The notes below the pieces were generated by a model. That model was not told where the DNA came from. It saw nothing but the letters and a program-made list of their open reading frames with translations, and did not search any database. 64,000 bases of DNA from a cf. Phormidesmis sp. LEGE 11477 (GTDB lineage Bacteria > Cyanobacteriota > Cyanobacteriia > Phormidesmidales > Phormidesmidaceae). The translations under genes and the position numbers were made by a program. Location: the NCBI RefSeq assembly GCF_015207105.1, contig NZ_JADEXO010000012.1, positions 20,543 to 84,542 of the forward strand, read 5' to 3'. This document shows, one piece after another, positions 17,973 through 28,410 of the stretch; position 1 is the stretch's first letter, and the number at the start of each line of letters is the position of its first letter.

Positions 17973-19577
17973 TTACGGCTGATTGGTCAAATCGGGTGTG
18001 CCTAGTAGCGGCGCATTGAGCAAGGGCGTTGTCGCAATTGGCAGCGGTGGATTTTTGTCTTGCGCGATCGCAAACATCTCTGTCCGAATCCGCTCTGTAA
18101 TTTGAACGGTCTTTGCATCATAGAGCTGGGTCAAGCCTTTGGGATACAGCCCAAATCCGATAATAGGAATCAGCAAACAAGTGATCACAAACACTTCGCG
18201 CGGCTCTGCGTCAATTAGCACTTCGTTTTCAATCAGTTCCTTATTCTCAGGGCCGTAGAAAATATCGCGCAGCATAGACAGCAGATATAGAGGCGTCAAA
18301 ATCACACCGACTGCCATTAGCATCACCACAATCAGCTTAAAGTTAAAGCCGTAGGCATCGCTATTCGCAAAACCGACAAAAACCATCAGCTCAGCAACGA
18401 AGCCGCTCATTCCCGGCAGCGCCAGAGACGCCATCGAGCAAGTCGTGAACATCGCGAAGATCTTCGGCATTTTGCGACCGACGCCGCCCATCTCATCGAG
18501 AATCAGCGTATGGGTCCGGTCATAGGTAGCGCCCACTAGGAAAAACAGACTGGCACCGATCAGACCGTGAGAGACCATCTGCAAGACCGCGCCGCTTAGA
18601 CCCAAGTTCGTAAACGAACCGATCCCAATCATCACAAATCCCATGTGGGAGATCGATGAGTAGGCAATTTTTCGCTTTAGATTGTTCTGGGCGAACGAGG
18701 TCAGCGCCGCGTAGATAATGTTCACCACGCCAAAGATCACTAGGCCTGGGGCAATGACCGCATGAGCATCCGGCAGCATCTCGACGTTCATGCGAATGAT
18801 TGCATAGCCACCCATCTTCAACAGGATGCCAGCTAGCAACATATGTACAGGCGCAGTTGCCTCACCGTGAGCATCCGGCAGCCAGGTATGGAAAGGAATA
18901 ATCGGTAGCTTGACCGCGTAGGCAATCAGGAAGCCAGAGTATAGAAATAGCTGTAGCCTCAGCGGAAATTCCTTCGCTGCCAGCGTTTGCATGTCGAAGC
19001 TAATAGTATCGCCATAGAAGGCCATCCCTAGCGCTGCTAGCAAAATGAACAGCGAACCGCCAGCGGTGTAGAGAATAAACTTGGTCGCTGCGTATAGCCG
19101 CTTCTTGCCGCCCCAGATAGAAAGCAGCAGGTAAACAGGCAGCAGTTCTAGCTCCCACATTAGGAAGAACAGCAGCATATCTTGTACGACAAAGACACCA
19201 ATCTGGCCAGCGTACATAGACAGCAGCAAAAAGTAGAACAGCTTGGGCTTGAAAGTGACCGGCCAGGAAGCCAGAATCGCCAAAGTCGTAATAAAGCCAG
19301 TCAGTAGCACTAGGGGCATTGAAAGCCCATCGACACCGACAGACCAGCGTAGGTCAAGCTGAGGTACCCAGGCGTAGCTTTCGTATAGCTGCATACCCGC
19401 GCTGTTGATATCGTAATGATTGACAAAAGCGTAGACAATCAGTGCGATATCAATCAGACCGACTACCAAGGCGTACCACCGAACAGTGCGCCCCTTTTCG
19501 TCAGGAATGAGGGGAATCAGCAGCGCCGCCAAAAATGGAAAGAAGACAATGGTTGACAGCCAGGGGAATTGATCCAT
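17973..19577 (-). CDS. ndhD: NAD(P)H-quinone oxidoreductase subunit 4 (NdhD)
   Basis: A proton-pumping antiporter-like membrane subunit of the NDH-1 complex used in respiration and cyclic electron flow. The 534-residue protein has about 14 membrane helices, a conserved Glu in the early [14 protein letters not shown] segment (about 137-150) and the pump Lys in [18 protein letters not shown]. Linkage to ndhF and the close match to conventional NdhD suggest the NdhD1/D2 class of the standard complex, not the CO2-uptake NdhD3/D4. A Pro-rich tail of about 20 residues follows the last helix. Confidence 0.95.
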   Translation of the reverse strand: MDQFPWLSTIVFFPFLAALLIPLIPDEKGRTVRWYALVVGLIDIALIVYAFVNHYDINSAGMQLYESYAWVPQLDLRWSVGVDGLSMPLVLLTGFITTLAILASWPVTFKPKLFYFLLLSMYAGQIGVFVVQDMLLFFLMWELELLPVYLLLSIWGGKKRLYAATKFILYTAGGSLFILLAALGMAFYGDTISFDMQTLAAKEFPLRLQLFLYSGFLIAYAVKLPIIPFHTWLPDAHGEATAPVHMLLAGILLKMGGYAIIRMNVEMLPDAHAVIAPGLVIFGVVNIIYAALTSFAQNNLKRKIAYSSISHMGFVMIGIGSFTNLGLSGAVLQMVSHGLIGASLFFLVGATYDRTHTLILDEMGGVGRKMPKIFAMFTTCSMASLALPGMSGFVAELMVFVGFANSDAYGFNFKLIVVMLMAVGVILTPLYLLSMLRDIFYGPENKELIENEVLIDAEPREVFVITCLLIPIIGFGLYPKGLTQLYDAKTVQITERIRTEMFAIAQDKNPPLPIATTPLLNAPLLGTPDLTNQP

Positions 19578-19688
19578 AACAAAATTGAAATCTGCAAGCG
19601 AGATAAGCTATCGGGCCTTATACACTCTAGGTAGAAAAATCGATTTTAGATCAAAGCTGTTAGCTTTTCTTAAAGGTGGCTTAAAAAG

Positions 19689-19738
19689 ATAGGCCGTTAA
19701 GAGGGGACGAAGTTGCCCTATGCCTCCTAACGGCCTAT
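19689..19738 (-). terminator. Hairpin terminator between ndhF and ndhD
   Basis: Bases 19689-19704 pair with 19723-19738 over 16 positions with one mismatch. On the minus strand the stem is followed by a short T-run (CTTTTTAAG), so ndhF transcripts probably end, at least partly, before ndhD. Confidence 0.7.
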
Positions 19739-19834
19739 AGCCTTGGTCCCTGAAGCGACTTTGCATTTCTCTAATGCCCTCTCTAATGCACTAGTGATGC
19801 AACAAGGAAATGCACCAGAAAATCGCTATACCTT

Positions 19835-21940
19835 TTATCCTAGCCCGGAGATAAAGACCAGACCTAGCACTGCGCCAAAGACGATCAGTGCATAGAACTG
19901 GGCACGGCCATTCTCAAAGTATTTCAGTCCTTCACCTGTAACTAGGGTAACGAAGCCAGTGAGGTTGACAATACCGTCGACAATTTTGATATCGACGTTC
20001 AGAACGCTCTTGGCCAAGCGACGTGTTCCTTTGACAAAGACTTCGCGGTAGATATCGTCGATGTACCACTTGTTGAGAGAGAGATTGTAGAGAGGTTTGA
20101 TCTTATTGGCGATCGCACCCGCATCAATTTTGTTAGCACGGTACATCAGCACTGCCAACACGATTCCCGCAACCGAGATAGCAACAGATAGCCCAGCCAT
20201 CCGCACGAACTCACTCATATCCACTTCTTCAGCTAGCTCAGCTACCGTCAGCGCCTCGCCCGGTGGATGTATGAACGCCTCAAAGTAATTAGCAAATGGC
20301 GTTCCGACTAAACCAATTAACACAGACGGAATCGCCAGCATCATCAACGGAAAGGTCATACTCAAAGCCGACTCATGCGGCTCTTCAGCATGCGAGTGAT
20401 CATCACCATGATCGGCAGCAGTCTCAACTTCTAGTTCCTGAGCACTCATTGCCCCAGGCCCAAGCGATGCGCCTGCCATCTGCAGAGACTGGATTTTCAC
20501 CTGCTTACGCAACCCCATATCGTTCCCCTTGAACTCACCTTCAAAGGTAGAGAAGTACATGCGGAACATATAGAACGCAGTGATACCAGCCGTTAGCCAG
20601 CCGACCGCCCACATCACGGGGTTCACTTCAAAGACAGAGCCTAGAATCTCGTCTTTTGACCAAAAACCTGCAAACGGCGGCAAGCCGGAGATTGCCAAAG
20701 TACCAATCAAGAAAGTAATCGCCGTGATCGGCATGTACTTTCTTAGGCCACCCATCAAACGCATGTCTTGAGCTAAGGCAGGATCATGGCCTACCACTTC
20801 TTCCATGCCGTGAATGACTGAGCCCGATCCAAGGAACAGCATCGCCTTGAAATAAGCATGAGTCATCAGGTGAAACAGGCCAGCACTATAAGCGCCTACG
20901 CCCATAGCCATCACCATGTAGCCCAGTTGAGACATGGTAGAAAAAGCTAGCCCTTTCTTAATATCGTTCTGAGTGATCGCAATTGAGGCACCTAAGAAGG
21001 CGGTAATTGTACCTGTCCAAGCAATCACGCTCATGACAGTTGGAATGTGCTCAAAAACCGGATACATCCGAGCAATCAGGAAGACGCCCGCTGCCACCAT
21101 GGTCGCCGCATGAATCAGGGCAGAAATAGGGGTTGGCCCTTCCATCGCATCCGGTAGCCAGACGTGGAGAGGAAACTGCGCTGACTTGGCGACTGGGCCC
21201 ATAAAGACCAAAATTGCGAAGAGAGCCGCTAAACCGCCTGAGATAGTGCCGACGTTGACCAGTTCTGTAAGGCGATCGCCCATCAGCTCAAATTCAAACG
21301 TTCCAGTCGCCCAGAACAGACCCAGAATGCCAAGCAGCAGGCCAAAGTCGCCCACGCGGTTAGTAACAAATGCCTTTTGACAGGCATCAGCCGCCCCGTC
21401 TCGGTCATACCAATAGCCAATCAGCAGATATGAACACATACCTACCAGCTCCCAGAAAACATAAACCTGTAGCAGGTTCGGGCTAATCACTAGGCCGAGC
21501 ATAGACGAGCTAAACAGACTTAGATAAGCATAAAACCGTACGTAGCTCGGATCGTGGGCCATGTAGCCGTCGGTGTATATCATCACCAAAAAGGCTACGG
21601 TGGTTACAATCACCAGCATGACCGCAGTGATGTGATCGATGGTAAAGCCCATGTTGATCTGGAAATCTCCAGCAGAGGCCCATTCAATTAAATAGGTATA
21701 GGGTGCATGGCCTTGCCATTGGCTAACTAGCACCATGATAGAAAGTGTCATTGCCGCCCCGATCAGGCTGACAATGAAAGCAGCGACTGGCTGTCTAAGT
21801 TTGTTGGTCGCTTCGTTATAGCTGATTAGTCCTGCGCCGACAATAGTCGCACCCAAAAGCGGCAGTACGGGTATCAGCCAGATGTATTGATAAATGGCCT
21901 CGACAGATTCCATTGTTAACTCCATTTCTCGCCAACCCAA
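19835..21940 (-). CDS. ndhF: NAD(P)H-quinone oxidoreductase subunit 5 (NdhF)
   Basis: The largest antiporter-like subunit of NDH-1, with the long lateral helix that clamps the pump modules. The 701-residue protein shows the conserved WELVGMCSYLLIGYW motif (about 165-179), HVWLPDAMEGPTPISALIHAATMVAAG in the core and a C-terminal extension of membrane helices. The coding frame can begin at 21940, but the conserved protein more likely starts at an ATG 6-10 codons later (MELTM or MESVE). The sequence type is NdhF1, the respiratory/cyclic form. A His/Asp/Glu-rich loop (DHGDDHSHAEEPHES, about 513-527) could bind metal. Confidence 0.95.
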   Translation of the reverse strand: MGWREMELTMESVEAIYQYIWLIPVLPLLGATIVGAGLISYNEATNKLRQPVAAFIVSLIGAAMTLSIMVLVSQWQGHAPYTYLIEWASAGDFQINMGFTIDHITAVMLVIVTTVAFLVMIYTDGYMAHDPSYVRFYAYLSLFSSSMLGLVISPNLLQVYVFWELVGMCSYLLIGYWYDRDGAADACQKAFVTNRVGDFGLLLGILGLFWATGTFEFELMGDRLTELVNVGTISGGLAALFAILVFMGPVAKSAQFPLHVWLPDAMEGPTPISALIHAATMVAAGVFLIARMYPVFEHIPTVMSVIAWTGTITAFLGASIAITQNDIKKGLAFSTMSQLGYMVMAMGVGAYSAGLFHLMTHAYFKAMLFLGSGSVIHGMEEVVGHDPALAQDMRLMGGLRKYMPITAITFLIGTLAISGLPPFAGFWSKDEILGSVFEVNPVMWAVGWLTAGITAFYMFRMYFSTFEGEFKGNDMGLRKQVKIQSLQMAGASLGPGAMSAQELEVETAADHGDDHSHAEEPHESALSMTFPLMMLAIPSVLIGLVGTPFANYFEAFIHPPGEALTVAELAEEVDMSEFVRMAGLSVAISVAGIVLAVLMYRANKIDAGAIANKIKPLYNLSLNKWYIDDIYREVFVKGTRRLAKSVLNVDIKIVDGIVNLTGFVTLVTGEGLKYFENGRAQFYALIVFGAVLGLVFISGLG

Positions 21941-22119
21941 TTACGAACCAGTTGCCCATGAACTCGATAGCCCGTGAACCAGTTGGCAAACAGCCTATAT
22001 ATTGCCATACCCCGTCCATCTGGTTCTGCTGCTTTAGGGAGAGAATGCTACGAAATGTCAATTTTAATTAAACAAAAATGTCTTATGACATCGATGTTGC
22101 GCGTTTAGCGGTGTGGCGA

Positions 22120-22899
22120 TCACACTAGCCGAGTTAGCTGCACTCGATACCGCTGCTTTTTCGTCACAGACATCTCGCCAATTTCTAATCGTCCTTTGCC
22201 TCTAATCGCAACTAGATCACCCGATTGCAATGTGCGGCTCGCCTGCGTCACTGGCTTCCAGTTCACCCGCACATCGCCGCCTGCGATCATGTCAGCCATC
22301 TTGCTGCGCGACATACCGAATCCAGCCGACGCTAGCGCATCTAAACGCATCGAAGCCTCTACGGTAGTCATCTCTTTTTTCTTTGGCTCGCGCACCCGCA
22401 ATTCGCTGAGTTCTATCGGCTGTGTCTTCACTGGAACCGATCGCACCTGAGTCAGACTCGTCGTCAAGAATTCCACTAGCTCGGGAACCACAATTGCCTG
22501 TGCGCCCCGCTCGCCCAATACGATAATGTCACCGACCTTCGCCCGCACTAGACCTGTTCCTAGTAAAGACCCCAGGAAGTCTCGATGGGTAGCTGTGTCA
22601 AACAAAAAGTTGCCTGCAATACTGACGGCTGCTAGGGGTACGGACGTTTCTTCTAGCGGTAGTTCAGCGCGGGCCATCACTAGCCGCTGACGTTCTGCTT
22701 GGGGATAGCCACCGTGGGCGATCACATGCACATCACTCAGCCGACTAAAAGCTGCCTGCGCCTCAAATAGCTCAGGGGGAGAAAGAAAGTCGGTAGCCAC
22801 AGGCTCCCAAGTACGGATCGCTTGTTCTGCCTGGTCAATTATGTGAGAGAGCGTCTCTTTATTTTCAGAGTGCTTAAGCAGGTCTTCTTTTGGGAGCAT
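22120..22899 (-). CDS. Photosystem II S4 domain protein (YlmH-like RNA-binding)
   Basis: The 259-residue protein has a YlmH-type N-terminal domain (RLVMARAELPLEE..., about 71-85). A C-terminal S4 RNA-binding domain spans about 183-245 (MRLDALASAGFGMSRSKMADMIAGGDVRVNW). This is the cyanobacterial and plastid protein annotated as PSII S4. Plant relatives are needed for photosystem II accumulation, and bacterial YlmH relatives act with the ribosome, so a role in translation is inferred. It lies downstream of crtI on the same strand. Confidence 0.9.
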   Translation of the reverse strand: MLPKEDLLKHSENKETLSHIIDQAEQAIRTWEPVATDFLSPPELFEAQAAFSRLSDVHVIAHGGYPQAERQRLVMARAELPLEETSVPLAAVSIAGNFLFDTATHRDFLGSLLGTGLVRAKVGDIIVLGERGAQAIVVPELVEFLTTSLTQVRSVPVKTQPIELSELRVREPKKKEMTTVEASMRLDALASAGFGMSRSKMADMIAGGDVRVNWKPVTQASRTLQSGDLVAIRGKGRLEIGEMSVTKKQRYRVQLTRLV

Positions 22900-22980
22900 A
22901 CAAGAGAGTTACATCAGACTTGTTTTTAAAGCAGGTATCTAGCTAAGTAGGTACCTAGAAGGGGCCACTAGGGGAAGTTT

Positions 22981-24630
22981 TTAGACCGCAGCCACTTCCT
23001 TCTTTTCGGCAATGCCATTAACAACTTCAGAAGGAATGTTGAAGTTCTTCGCGATCACCCGAGCGGTCATCTTGGCGCACATCATTACAGAAGGCGTGCC
23101 GCCACCAGGCTGGGTATTCGCCCCGACCAAATAGAGATTTTGGATGTCCTCGCTTTGGTTGTGAGGGCGGAAAAATGCACTTTGCACCAGTACAGGTTCT
23201 ACGCCAAAGGCATTACCCAGATAGCTATTAAGCGTTCCTTCAAAGTAGTCAGGCGTGATGTGGCTTTGGTAGACCAGACGCTCTTTAAGCTTAGGAATGT
23301 AGCCACGCTCTTCTAGAAAGGTGAGAACCCTATCAGTCAGTTTTGGCCCTTCTATATCCCAGTTGATATCGCCACCATTGTTCGGCACCGGGACGAGTGT
23401 GTAGGCAGCGTGATGTCCGGGCGGTGCCATGCTGGGATCGGTAATCGATGGAATATGCAGATACTGTGAGAAATCTGGGCTTAGTACTTTTTGGTCAAAG
23501 ATTTCTTTGAGCAGTTCTTCGTAGCGGGGGCCCAGAATAATGTTGTGATGGCGCAGGTCCAATTCTTCTGATGCGTCTGCTTTGAAGCCAAAGTAGATAA
23601 CCAGTACTGACATCGACTGGCGGGTCAGCTTTACTTTGAGGTCTTGGTTGATAAAGCGATACTTCGGATCGATTAGCTTCATGTAGGTGTTGGCATAGTC
23701 GCCGTTAGAAGCCACCAAATCAGCGGCATGGTAGCTACCGTCTGCCAGCTCAATTCCTTTGGCTGTTTTCTTGCCGAATAGCAGTGAACCTTCAACATCG
23801 ATCTTGGCAACTTCGCTGTTGTATCGGATAGTGCCGCCTAGCTCCTCAAACTTGCGAACAAAGCCTTGAACCAGCTCGCCCGTGCCTCCCATGGCAAAGT
23901 GAATACCCCAGGTTTTTTCGACGAAGTGAATCATCGCGTAGATAGCGGGCACGGTCAGCGGACTGCCGCCCACTAGCAAAGGCTCAAAGCTAAAAACCTG
24001 CCGCAGCTTATCGCTTTTGAAATAGTCTTTTACAAAAGAGAACAGCGGTCGAATCGCGTCTAGCTTTACCAAATCGGGTGCGACTTTCAGCATGTCTACG
24101 ACATTGCCAAAATAGGTATAGCCCAGTTCGATAAAGCCGCGATCAAAAATAGCTTTAGCCGCATCGTGAAACCGCGCATAGCCTTCTAAGTCATCAGGTT
24201 CAATCGCTTCAATCTGACGCAGCGTATTTTCAGGATCTCCGTCGTAGTCAAAATAGGTGCCGTCATCAAAGTAGATGCGATAGAACGGCAAAACAGGAAC
24301 GATTTTCACGTACTTAGAAGTATTGGGGCCACCGCTAACACCAGAGCGAATCCGGTCTTTCGGGTCCATAATTTCTTCAGGAAAGTCGGGTTCGCCTAGA
24401 GCCGCCGCACCTTTTTCCAAAGAAAATAGCTCTTCAATAAAGTGTGGAACCGTGAGTACGGTTGGTCCCATATCAAAAGTGAAGCCTTGCGCCCTGCGAA
24501 CGTATGCTCTGCCGCCCGGTGCGTCTAGCTTTTCAAAGATGGTGGTCTCGAATCCTAGGCTTTGTAGACGAATGCCTAAGGATAGTCCACCGATCCCGGA
24601 ACCAATAATGATGGCTTTCTTGCGACTCAT
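22981..24630 (-). CDS. crtI: CrtI-type phytoene desaturase
   Basis: A 549-residue FAD-dependent desaturase that, in bacteria and fungi, takes phytoene to lycopene in one enzyme. The N-terminal dinucleotide motif [17 protein letters not shown] (about 9-25) and GGRAYV are followed by the [10 protein letters not shown] block. The C-terminal half has the CrtI-specific blocks [45 protein letters not shown] and [17 protein letters not shown]. These match the proteobacterial CrtI family closely, not cyanobacterial CrtP, CrtQ, CrtH, CrtO or CruA. About 25 extra residues (near 88-112) precede the VLPFYRIYF block. Most cyanobacteria use CrtP/CrtQ/CrtH, so the presence of CrtI here is notable. Base use looks like that of its neighbours. 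Confidence 0.88.
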   Translation of the reverse strand: MSRKKAIIIGSGIGGLSLGIRLQSLGFETTIFEKLDAPGGRAYVRRAQGFTFDMGPTVLTVPHFIEELFSLEKGAAALGEPDFPEEIMDPKDRIRSGVSGGPNTSKYVKIVPVLPFYRIYFDDGTYFDYDGDPENTLRQIEAIEPDDLEGYARFHDAAKAIFDRGFIELGYTYFGNVVDMLKVAPDLVKLDAIRPLFSFVKDYFKSDKLRQVFSFEPLLVGGSPLTVPAIYAMIHFVEKTWGIHFAMGGTGELVQGFVRKFEELGGTIRYNSEVAKIDVEGSLLFGKKTAKGIELADGSYHAADLVASNGDYANTYMKLIDPKYRFINQDLKVKLTRQSMSVLVIYFGFKADASEELDLRHHNIILGPRYEELLKEIFDQKVLSPDFSQYLHIPSITDPSMAPPGHHAAYTLVPVPNNGGDINWDIEGPKLTDRVLTFLEERGYIPKLKERLVYQSHITPDYFEGTLNSYLGNAFGVEPVLVQSAFFRPHNQSEDIQNLYLVGANTQPGGGTPSVMMCAKMTARVIAKNFNIPSEVVNGIAEKKEVAAV

Positions 24631-24681
24631 ACAATCTCTAATGCTGGCTATACATTTCTTAGTATAGACCCGTATAAACGC

Positions 24682-25572
24682 TTATGCAGAGAGCAATTTG
24701 CCGATAGCTGCGCCGGGGTCGGGCTGTTTCATCAACGATTCGCCGACGAGAATTGCTTTCGCACCAGCGGTTGTGACGGTGTTAACATCCTCGAAGGTGT
24801 GGATGCCGGATTCGCTAACTAGGAAGAGCTGCTTTTGCGCGATCGCATCTCCAAACTTCTCTACGACCTGCCGAGTCGTCTCCAAACTCACCGTAAAGTC
24901 TTCCAAATTGCGGTTGTTGATCCCCACTAGCTCAACACCATCAATCGCAGCGACGCGCTCAAACTCTTCAACGGTATGGGTTTCGACCAAAGCGTCTAGC
25001 CCTAAAACTTTGGCAATCTTAGTGAAGTAACCAATATCTTTATCAGTCAAAATCGCCGCAATCAGCAGGATTGCATCAGCGCCAGCTAGCCGAGCCTGAT
25101 AAATCTGGTAGGGATAGATCACAAATTCTTTGCATAAAAGCGGCAAGTCTACGGCCTGACGAATCTGACTGAGATAGGTAAAGCTGCCCTGGAAAAACTT
25201 GCTGTCGGTCAAAACAGACAGACAGGTCGCGCCGCCAGACTGATAGCTTTTGGCAATCTCAACTGGATCAAAATCTTCTCGGATAGTGCCTTTGCTTGGC
25301 GATGCCTTTTTAACTTCTGCAATCAAAGCCGGACTTTCCTTTGCCGCTCGTTCACGCAGCGCCTTGATAAACCCTTTAGTCGCTGGTAGCCCCTGTACCT
25401 GACGCTGCAATCCAGCTAAGGGCAACTTCTCTCGCAGCCGAGTAACTTCGGTTTCTTTGTGCCACACAATTTTCTCAAGAATGTTGCGCGGCTCAGCATC
25501 AGGCATCTCGATTTTGTATTCGAGATGCCTGACAGAAATTGGAGTGCTAGGGGGGCGACGGCGGATTTTCAT
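24682..25572 (-). CDS. trpC: Indole-3-glycerol-phosphate synthase (TrpC)
   Basis: Forms indole-3-glycerol phosphate from CdRP in tryptophan synthesis. The TIM-barrel enzyme of 296 residues shows the catalytic motifs [15 protein letters not shown] (about 76-90), [15 protein letters not shown] (about 146-160), GINNRNL and VSESGIHT. The first ~25 residues ([22 protein letters not shown]) are the N-terminal extension characteristic of cyanobacterial TrpC. It lies 49 bases after lpdA on the same strand. Confidence 0.96.
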   Translation of the reverse strand: MKIRRRPPSTPISVRHLEYKIEMPDAEPRNILEKIVWHKETEVTRLREKLPLAGLQRQVQGLPATKGFIKALRERAAKESPALIAEVKKASPSKGTIREDFDPVEIAKSYQSGGATCLSVLTDSKFFQGSFTYLSQIRQAVDLPLLCKEFVIYPYQIYQARLAGADAILLIAAILTDKDIGYFTKIAKVLGLDALVETHTVEEFERVAAIDGVELVGINNRNLEDFTVSLETTRQVVEKFGDAIAQKQLFLVSESGIHTFEDVNTVTTAGAKAILVGESLMKQPDPGAAIGKLLSA

Positions 25573-25621
25573 GAATGATGAAATAGAAGTGGAATCAGGA
25601 TCTGTGAACGATGCGGCTTGC

Positions 25622-27109
25622 TTACGCGGTTACCTTTGCTCGCTTGTACGCTTCATCGAGTACCTCGGATAGGGTCGGGTGCGTGTGGACAAATTTGGAT
25701 AGCTCGGTGACGGACTGTTTTTGGGCGATCGCATTGGCCGCCTCCTGAATCAGGTCCGCCGCATGTAAGCCGATGATATGAGCTCCCATCACCTCACCTG
25801 TGTCCTTCCGGTAGATCACCTTGGCTAGTCCTTCAGTCTCGCCTTCTGCTAGCGCCTTGGAATTTGCCTTGAAATAGCTGCGAACCGACGCCACTTCATA
25901 GCCTTCTTCTTTCGCTTTTGTCTTAGCCGCAGGCTCAGTCAGACCGACAAAGCTCACCTCTGGGTGGGTAAAGGCCGCTGCTGGGATGGCATTGTAATCT
26001 ACCGTGCGAGACTCACCACAAATATTATCGACCGCCACAATCCCTTGAGCCGAAGCAGAGTGGGCCAGCATCATCTTGCCGTTGGCATCGCCGATCGCAT
26101 ACAGATGAGGCACGGGTTTGCCATCACGTAGGACAGCTAAACGATCGTCAACTGGAATGAAGCCACGCCTGTCTGTTTCTACAGCCACCATGTTTAAGTC
26201 CAGATTCTTGGTCGCTGGAATCCGGCCCGTCGCTACCAAGCAAGCATCGACTTCTAGGGTATCTACAGTCTCCATAGTCTTGGGATCGGCTAGCTCGATC
26301 ACAACTGGCGCGCCCGGCGTAATCTTCTTGGCCAACAAGCCCACACGAGTCTCTATATCACGTGGCTTGATTAGCACGCGCTCAGCCTGCTTAGCGATAT
26401 CGGGATCGAATGTCGGCATGAGCTGGTCTAGCGCCTCGATCATGGTGACCTCAGATCCAAGCGCTGTATAAACGTCCGAAAATTCTAGACCGATATAGCC
26501 GCTGCCGATGATAGCCACCCAATCAGGCAGCCAGTCCAATCGCACTGCTTCATCGCTGGTGTACACCGTCTTACCGTCTGTTTCAATGCCTCTGGGCACA
26601 AACGGTACTGAGCCAGGAGACAAAATAATATCTTTGGCGGTAATCGTGCGCTTACCGCTTTCATCTTCAATAGAGACTTTTTGAGTGCTGGCAATTTTGC
26701 CCCAGCCTCGAATGATATCTACGCCCAACCGAGTGAGACTACCCGTTAGATCGCCTTGAATCTTGCCAACTAAGTTTTTGGCGTGATTAGAAATCTTTTC
26801 GCGGTCAAAGCCAACACCCGACAGGCTGATGCCCATGGCCTTCAGATGCTGCTCGTCACGCATCTCGCGCACTTTACCTGAAGCTGCCAGTAGCGCTTTA
26901 GACGGAATACAGCCTCGGTTTACGCAGGTACCACCCATATCACCTGCTTCGACAATGGCTGTCTTGAGTCCGCGCTGCACCGCATGTAGCGCCGCTCCGT
27001 GCCCGCCTACACCCGCACCAATAATTACCAAGTCGTAGTCAAATGCTGAATCCACTGCGCTCTCCTTATGTTCAGTATTATTCTCAACCGAAAAGGTGAC
27101 TTTGGACAA
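25622..27109 (-). CDS. lpdA: Dihydrolipoyl dehydrogenase (E3)
   Basis: Flavoprotein disulfide reductase that reoxidises dihydrolipoamide of pyruvate dehydrogenase and glycine decarboxylase. The 495-residue protein has the FAD motif [10 protein letters not shown] (about 32-41), the redox-active disulfide [13 protein letters not shown], the NAD motif GSGYIGLEF and the C-terminal active-site HTHPTLSE. The insertion after the disulfide and the overall form match the plastid/cyanobacterial E3. It is probably co-transcribed with trpC, a linkage common in cyanobacteria. Confidence 0.96.
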   Translation of the reverse strand: MSKVTFSVENNTEHKESAVDSAFDYDLVIIGAGVGGHGAALHAVQRGLKTAIVEAGDMGGTCVNRGCIPSKALLAASGKVREMRDEQHLKAMGISLSGVGFDREKISNHAKNLVGKIQGDLTGSLTRLGVDIIRGWGKIASTQKVSIEDESGKRTITAKDIILSPGSVPFVPRGIETDGKTVYTSDEAVRLDWLPDWVAIIGSGYIGLEFSDVYTALGSEVTMIEALDQLMPTFDPDIAKQAERVLIKPRDIETRVGLLAKKITPGAPVVIELADPKTMETVDTLEVDACLVATGRIPATKNLDLNMVAVETDRRGFIPVDDRLAVLRDGKPVPHLYAIGDANGKMMLAHSASAQGIVAVDNICGESRTVDYNAIPAAAFTHPEVSFVGLTEPAAKTKAKEEGYEVASVRSYFKANSKALAEGETEGLAKVIYRKDTGEVMGAHIIGLHAADLIQEAANAIAQKQSVTELSKFVHTHPTLSEVLDEAYKRAKVTA

Positions 27110-27153
27110 CTTCGGTTTTCTTCGGTTATCTATAACTTCTCGACTTTGCTTTC

Positions 27154-27945
27154 TCAGCTTGCTCTCTGGCGTTTTGCCTCATACAGCAGCAACGCTGTCG
27201 AAACTGCCACGTTCAGAGACTCTACCGTTGGCATGACTGGAATCTTTACTGACACCGATGCGCTAGCCATGATCTCAGGCGAAAGCCCTGCTCCCTCGTT
27301 TCCCATCAAAAAGACGGTAGGCTGACGCAGATCTAGCTGCCAGTAGTTCAGCTCAGCCGTTGCTGCGGTTGCGACGACCTGCAAGCCCTGTTCGCGCAGC
27401 GTTTTAGCCTGTTTGACGGCGTTTACAGTTGCCATCGGCATCCGAAACCACTGACCTACCGAAGCTCTTAGTACCTTTGGATGGCTCAAGTCAACGCTAT
27501 CGTGACTGAGCCAGAGGCCGTCGCTGCCTGCCCCTGCTGCGGTGCGAATGATTGTGCCGAGATTGCCCGGATCTTGAAGCGTTTCAAGGACCACGCCTAG
27601 GCTGACGCTGTCTTTTGGCCGGCCTGATTCAGCTTCCCAAACGTTGCGTCGAGGTGCGATCGCCACTACACCATCGGGAGTCACGGTACTAGCAATAGCA
27701 CTCAGGACTTCTGGCGAGACTAGTTCTACTTGCGACGAGAGTGCGATCGCCTGCTCAGATAGCGTTTGATACCGTGAGCGCCATGCTTCGGTGAAACAGA
27801 GCGTTTGCAACGGGTAGCGAACATCGCAAGCGGCTTCAACCAGATTAGTGCCTTCTAACAGCAGCACCGCTTGCTTTTTACGTTCCTTCGGCTGCTGAAG
27901 CTTGCGAAGCTGTTTGACCGTTTGATTTTGCAAGCTGGTAAGCAT
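27154..27945 (-). CDS. TrmH/SpoU-family RNA 2'-O-methyltransferase
   Basis: A 263-residue SPOUT methyltransferase. N-terminal residues 1-95 form the substrate-binding L30e-like domain, starting [15 protein letters not shown]. The knotted catalytic domain has the three SpoU motifs: [18 protein letters not shown] (about 118-135), [11 protein letters not shown] and [18 protein letters not shown]. The target (23S rRNA or tRNA) cannot be deduced. It lies just upstream of lpdA on the same strand. Confidence 0.92.
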   Translation of the reverse strand: MLTSLQNQTVKQLRKLQQPKERKKQAVLLLEGTNLVEAACDVRYPLQTLCFTEAWRSRYQTLSEQAIALSSQVELVSPEVLSAIASTVTPDGVVAIAPRRNVWEAESGRPKDSVSLGVVLETLQDPGNLGTIIRTAAGAGSDGLWLSHDSVDLSHPKVLRASVGQWFRMPMATVNAVKQAKTLREQGLQVVATAATAELNYWQLDLRQPTVFLMGNEGAGLSPEIMASASVSVKIPVMPTVESLNVAVSTALLLYEAKRQRAS

Positions 27946-27966
27946 AGAAGCAATAGCTATTAAAAA

Positions 27967-27993
27967 GCTCCCTAGCCGGTAGAACCAAGGAGC
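27967..27993 (-). terminator. Terminator of the tRNA-Leu(CAG) transcript
   Basis: GCTCC (27967-27971) and GGAGC (27989-27993) form a stem extended by weaker pairs. On the minus strand it is followed by TTTTTA, directly after tRNA-Leu and before the methyltransferase gene. Confidence 0.6.
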
Positions 27994-28031
27994 CCGTTAC
28001 TTAGAAAAAATTTGTTATTAAAACAAATCTA

Positions 28032-28115
28032 TGCGGAACCCGGGACTTGAACCCGGAAGTCCTTGCGAACACTAGAATCTGAATCTAGCGCGTCTACCAA
28101 TTCCGCCAGTCCCGC
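28032..28115 (-). tRNA. tRNA-Leu (anticodon CAG)
   Basis: On the minus strand acceptor GCGGGAC pairs with GTTCCGC through one G-U pair. The D-arm is GGCGGAATTGGTAGACGC, the anticodon loop TTCAGAT presents CAG inside a perfect 5-bp stem, a class II variable arm follows, and the T-arm is GGGTTCAAGTCCC. CCA is not encoded. Confidence 0.95.
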
Positions 28116-28410
28116 ACAAAGAAAGCCAGACACCCTATGAATTAAGCATAGAAAGTATCAGCAGTCGCTGCATAGCTGCGATTAACAATAATCTAGCAGT
28201 GCGGTCCATCCGTCAACAACCAAACTCTTTTTATGCTTCTCTTTGCTCTTTAAATCTTCGGAGACGGACGGACAGTTGACGGTTCATTGTCCCCTGTAAA
28301 CGTATGATTCTTGGTACACACTTGGCAAAATTCCAAATTAACCAAGAGAAGATGAAGAGTTTCGGGTAGAATCCATACCAAATTATCCTAATCAACTTTT
28401 TTTACTTTTT

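Noticed and set aside
22981..24630. Assignment of the desaturase to CrtO, CrtH or CruA
   Set aside because: The C-terminal blocks match CrtI of proteobacteria far better, and CrtO-type N-terminal blocks are absent.
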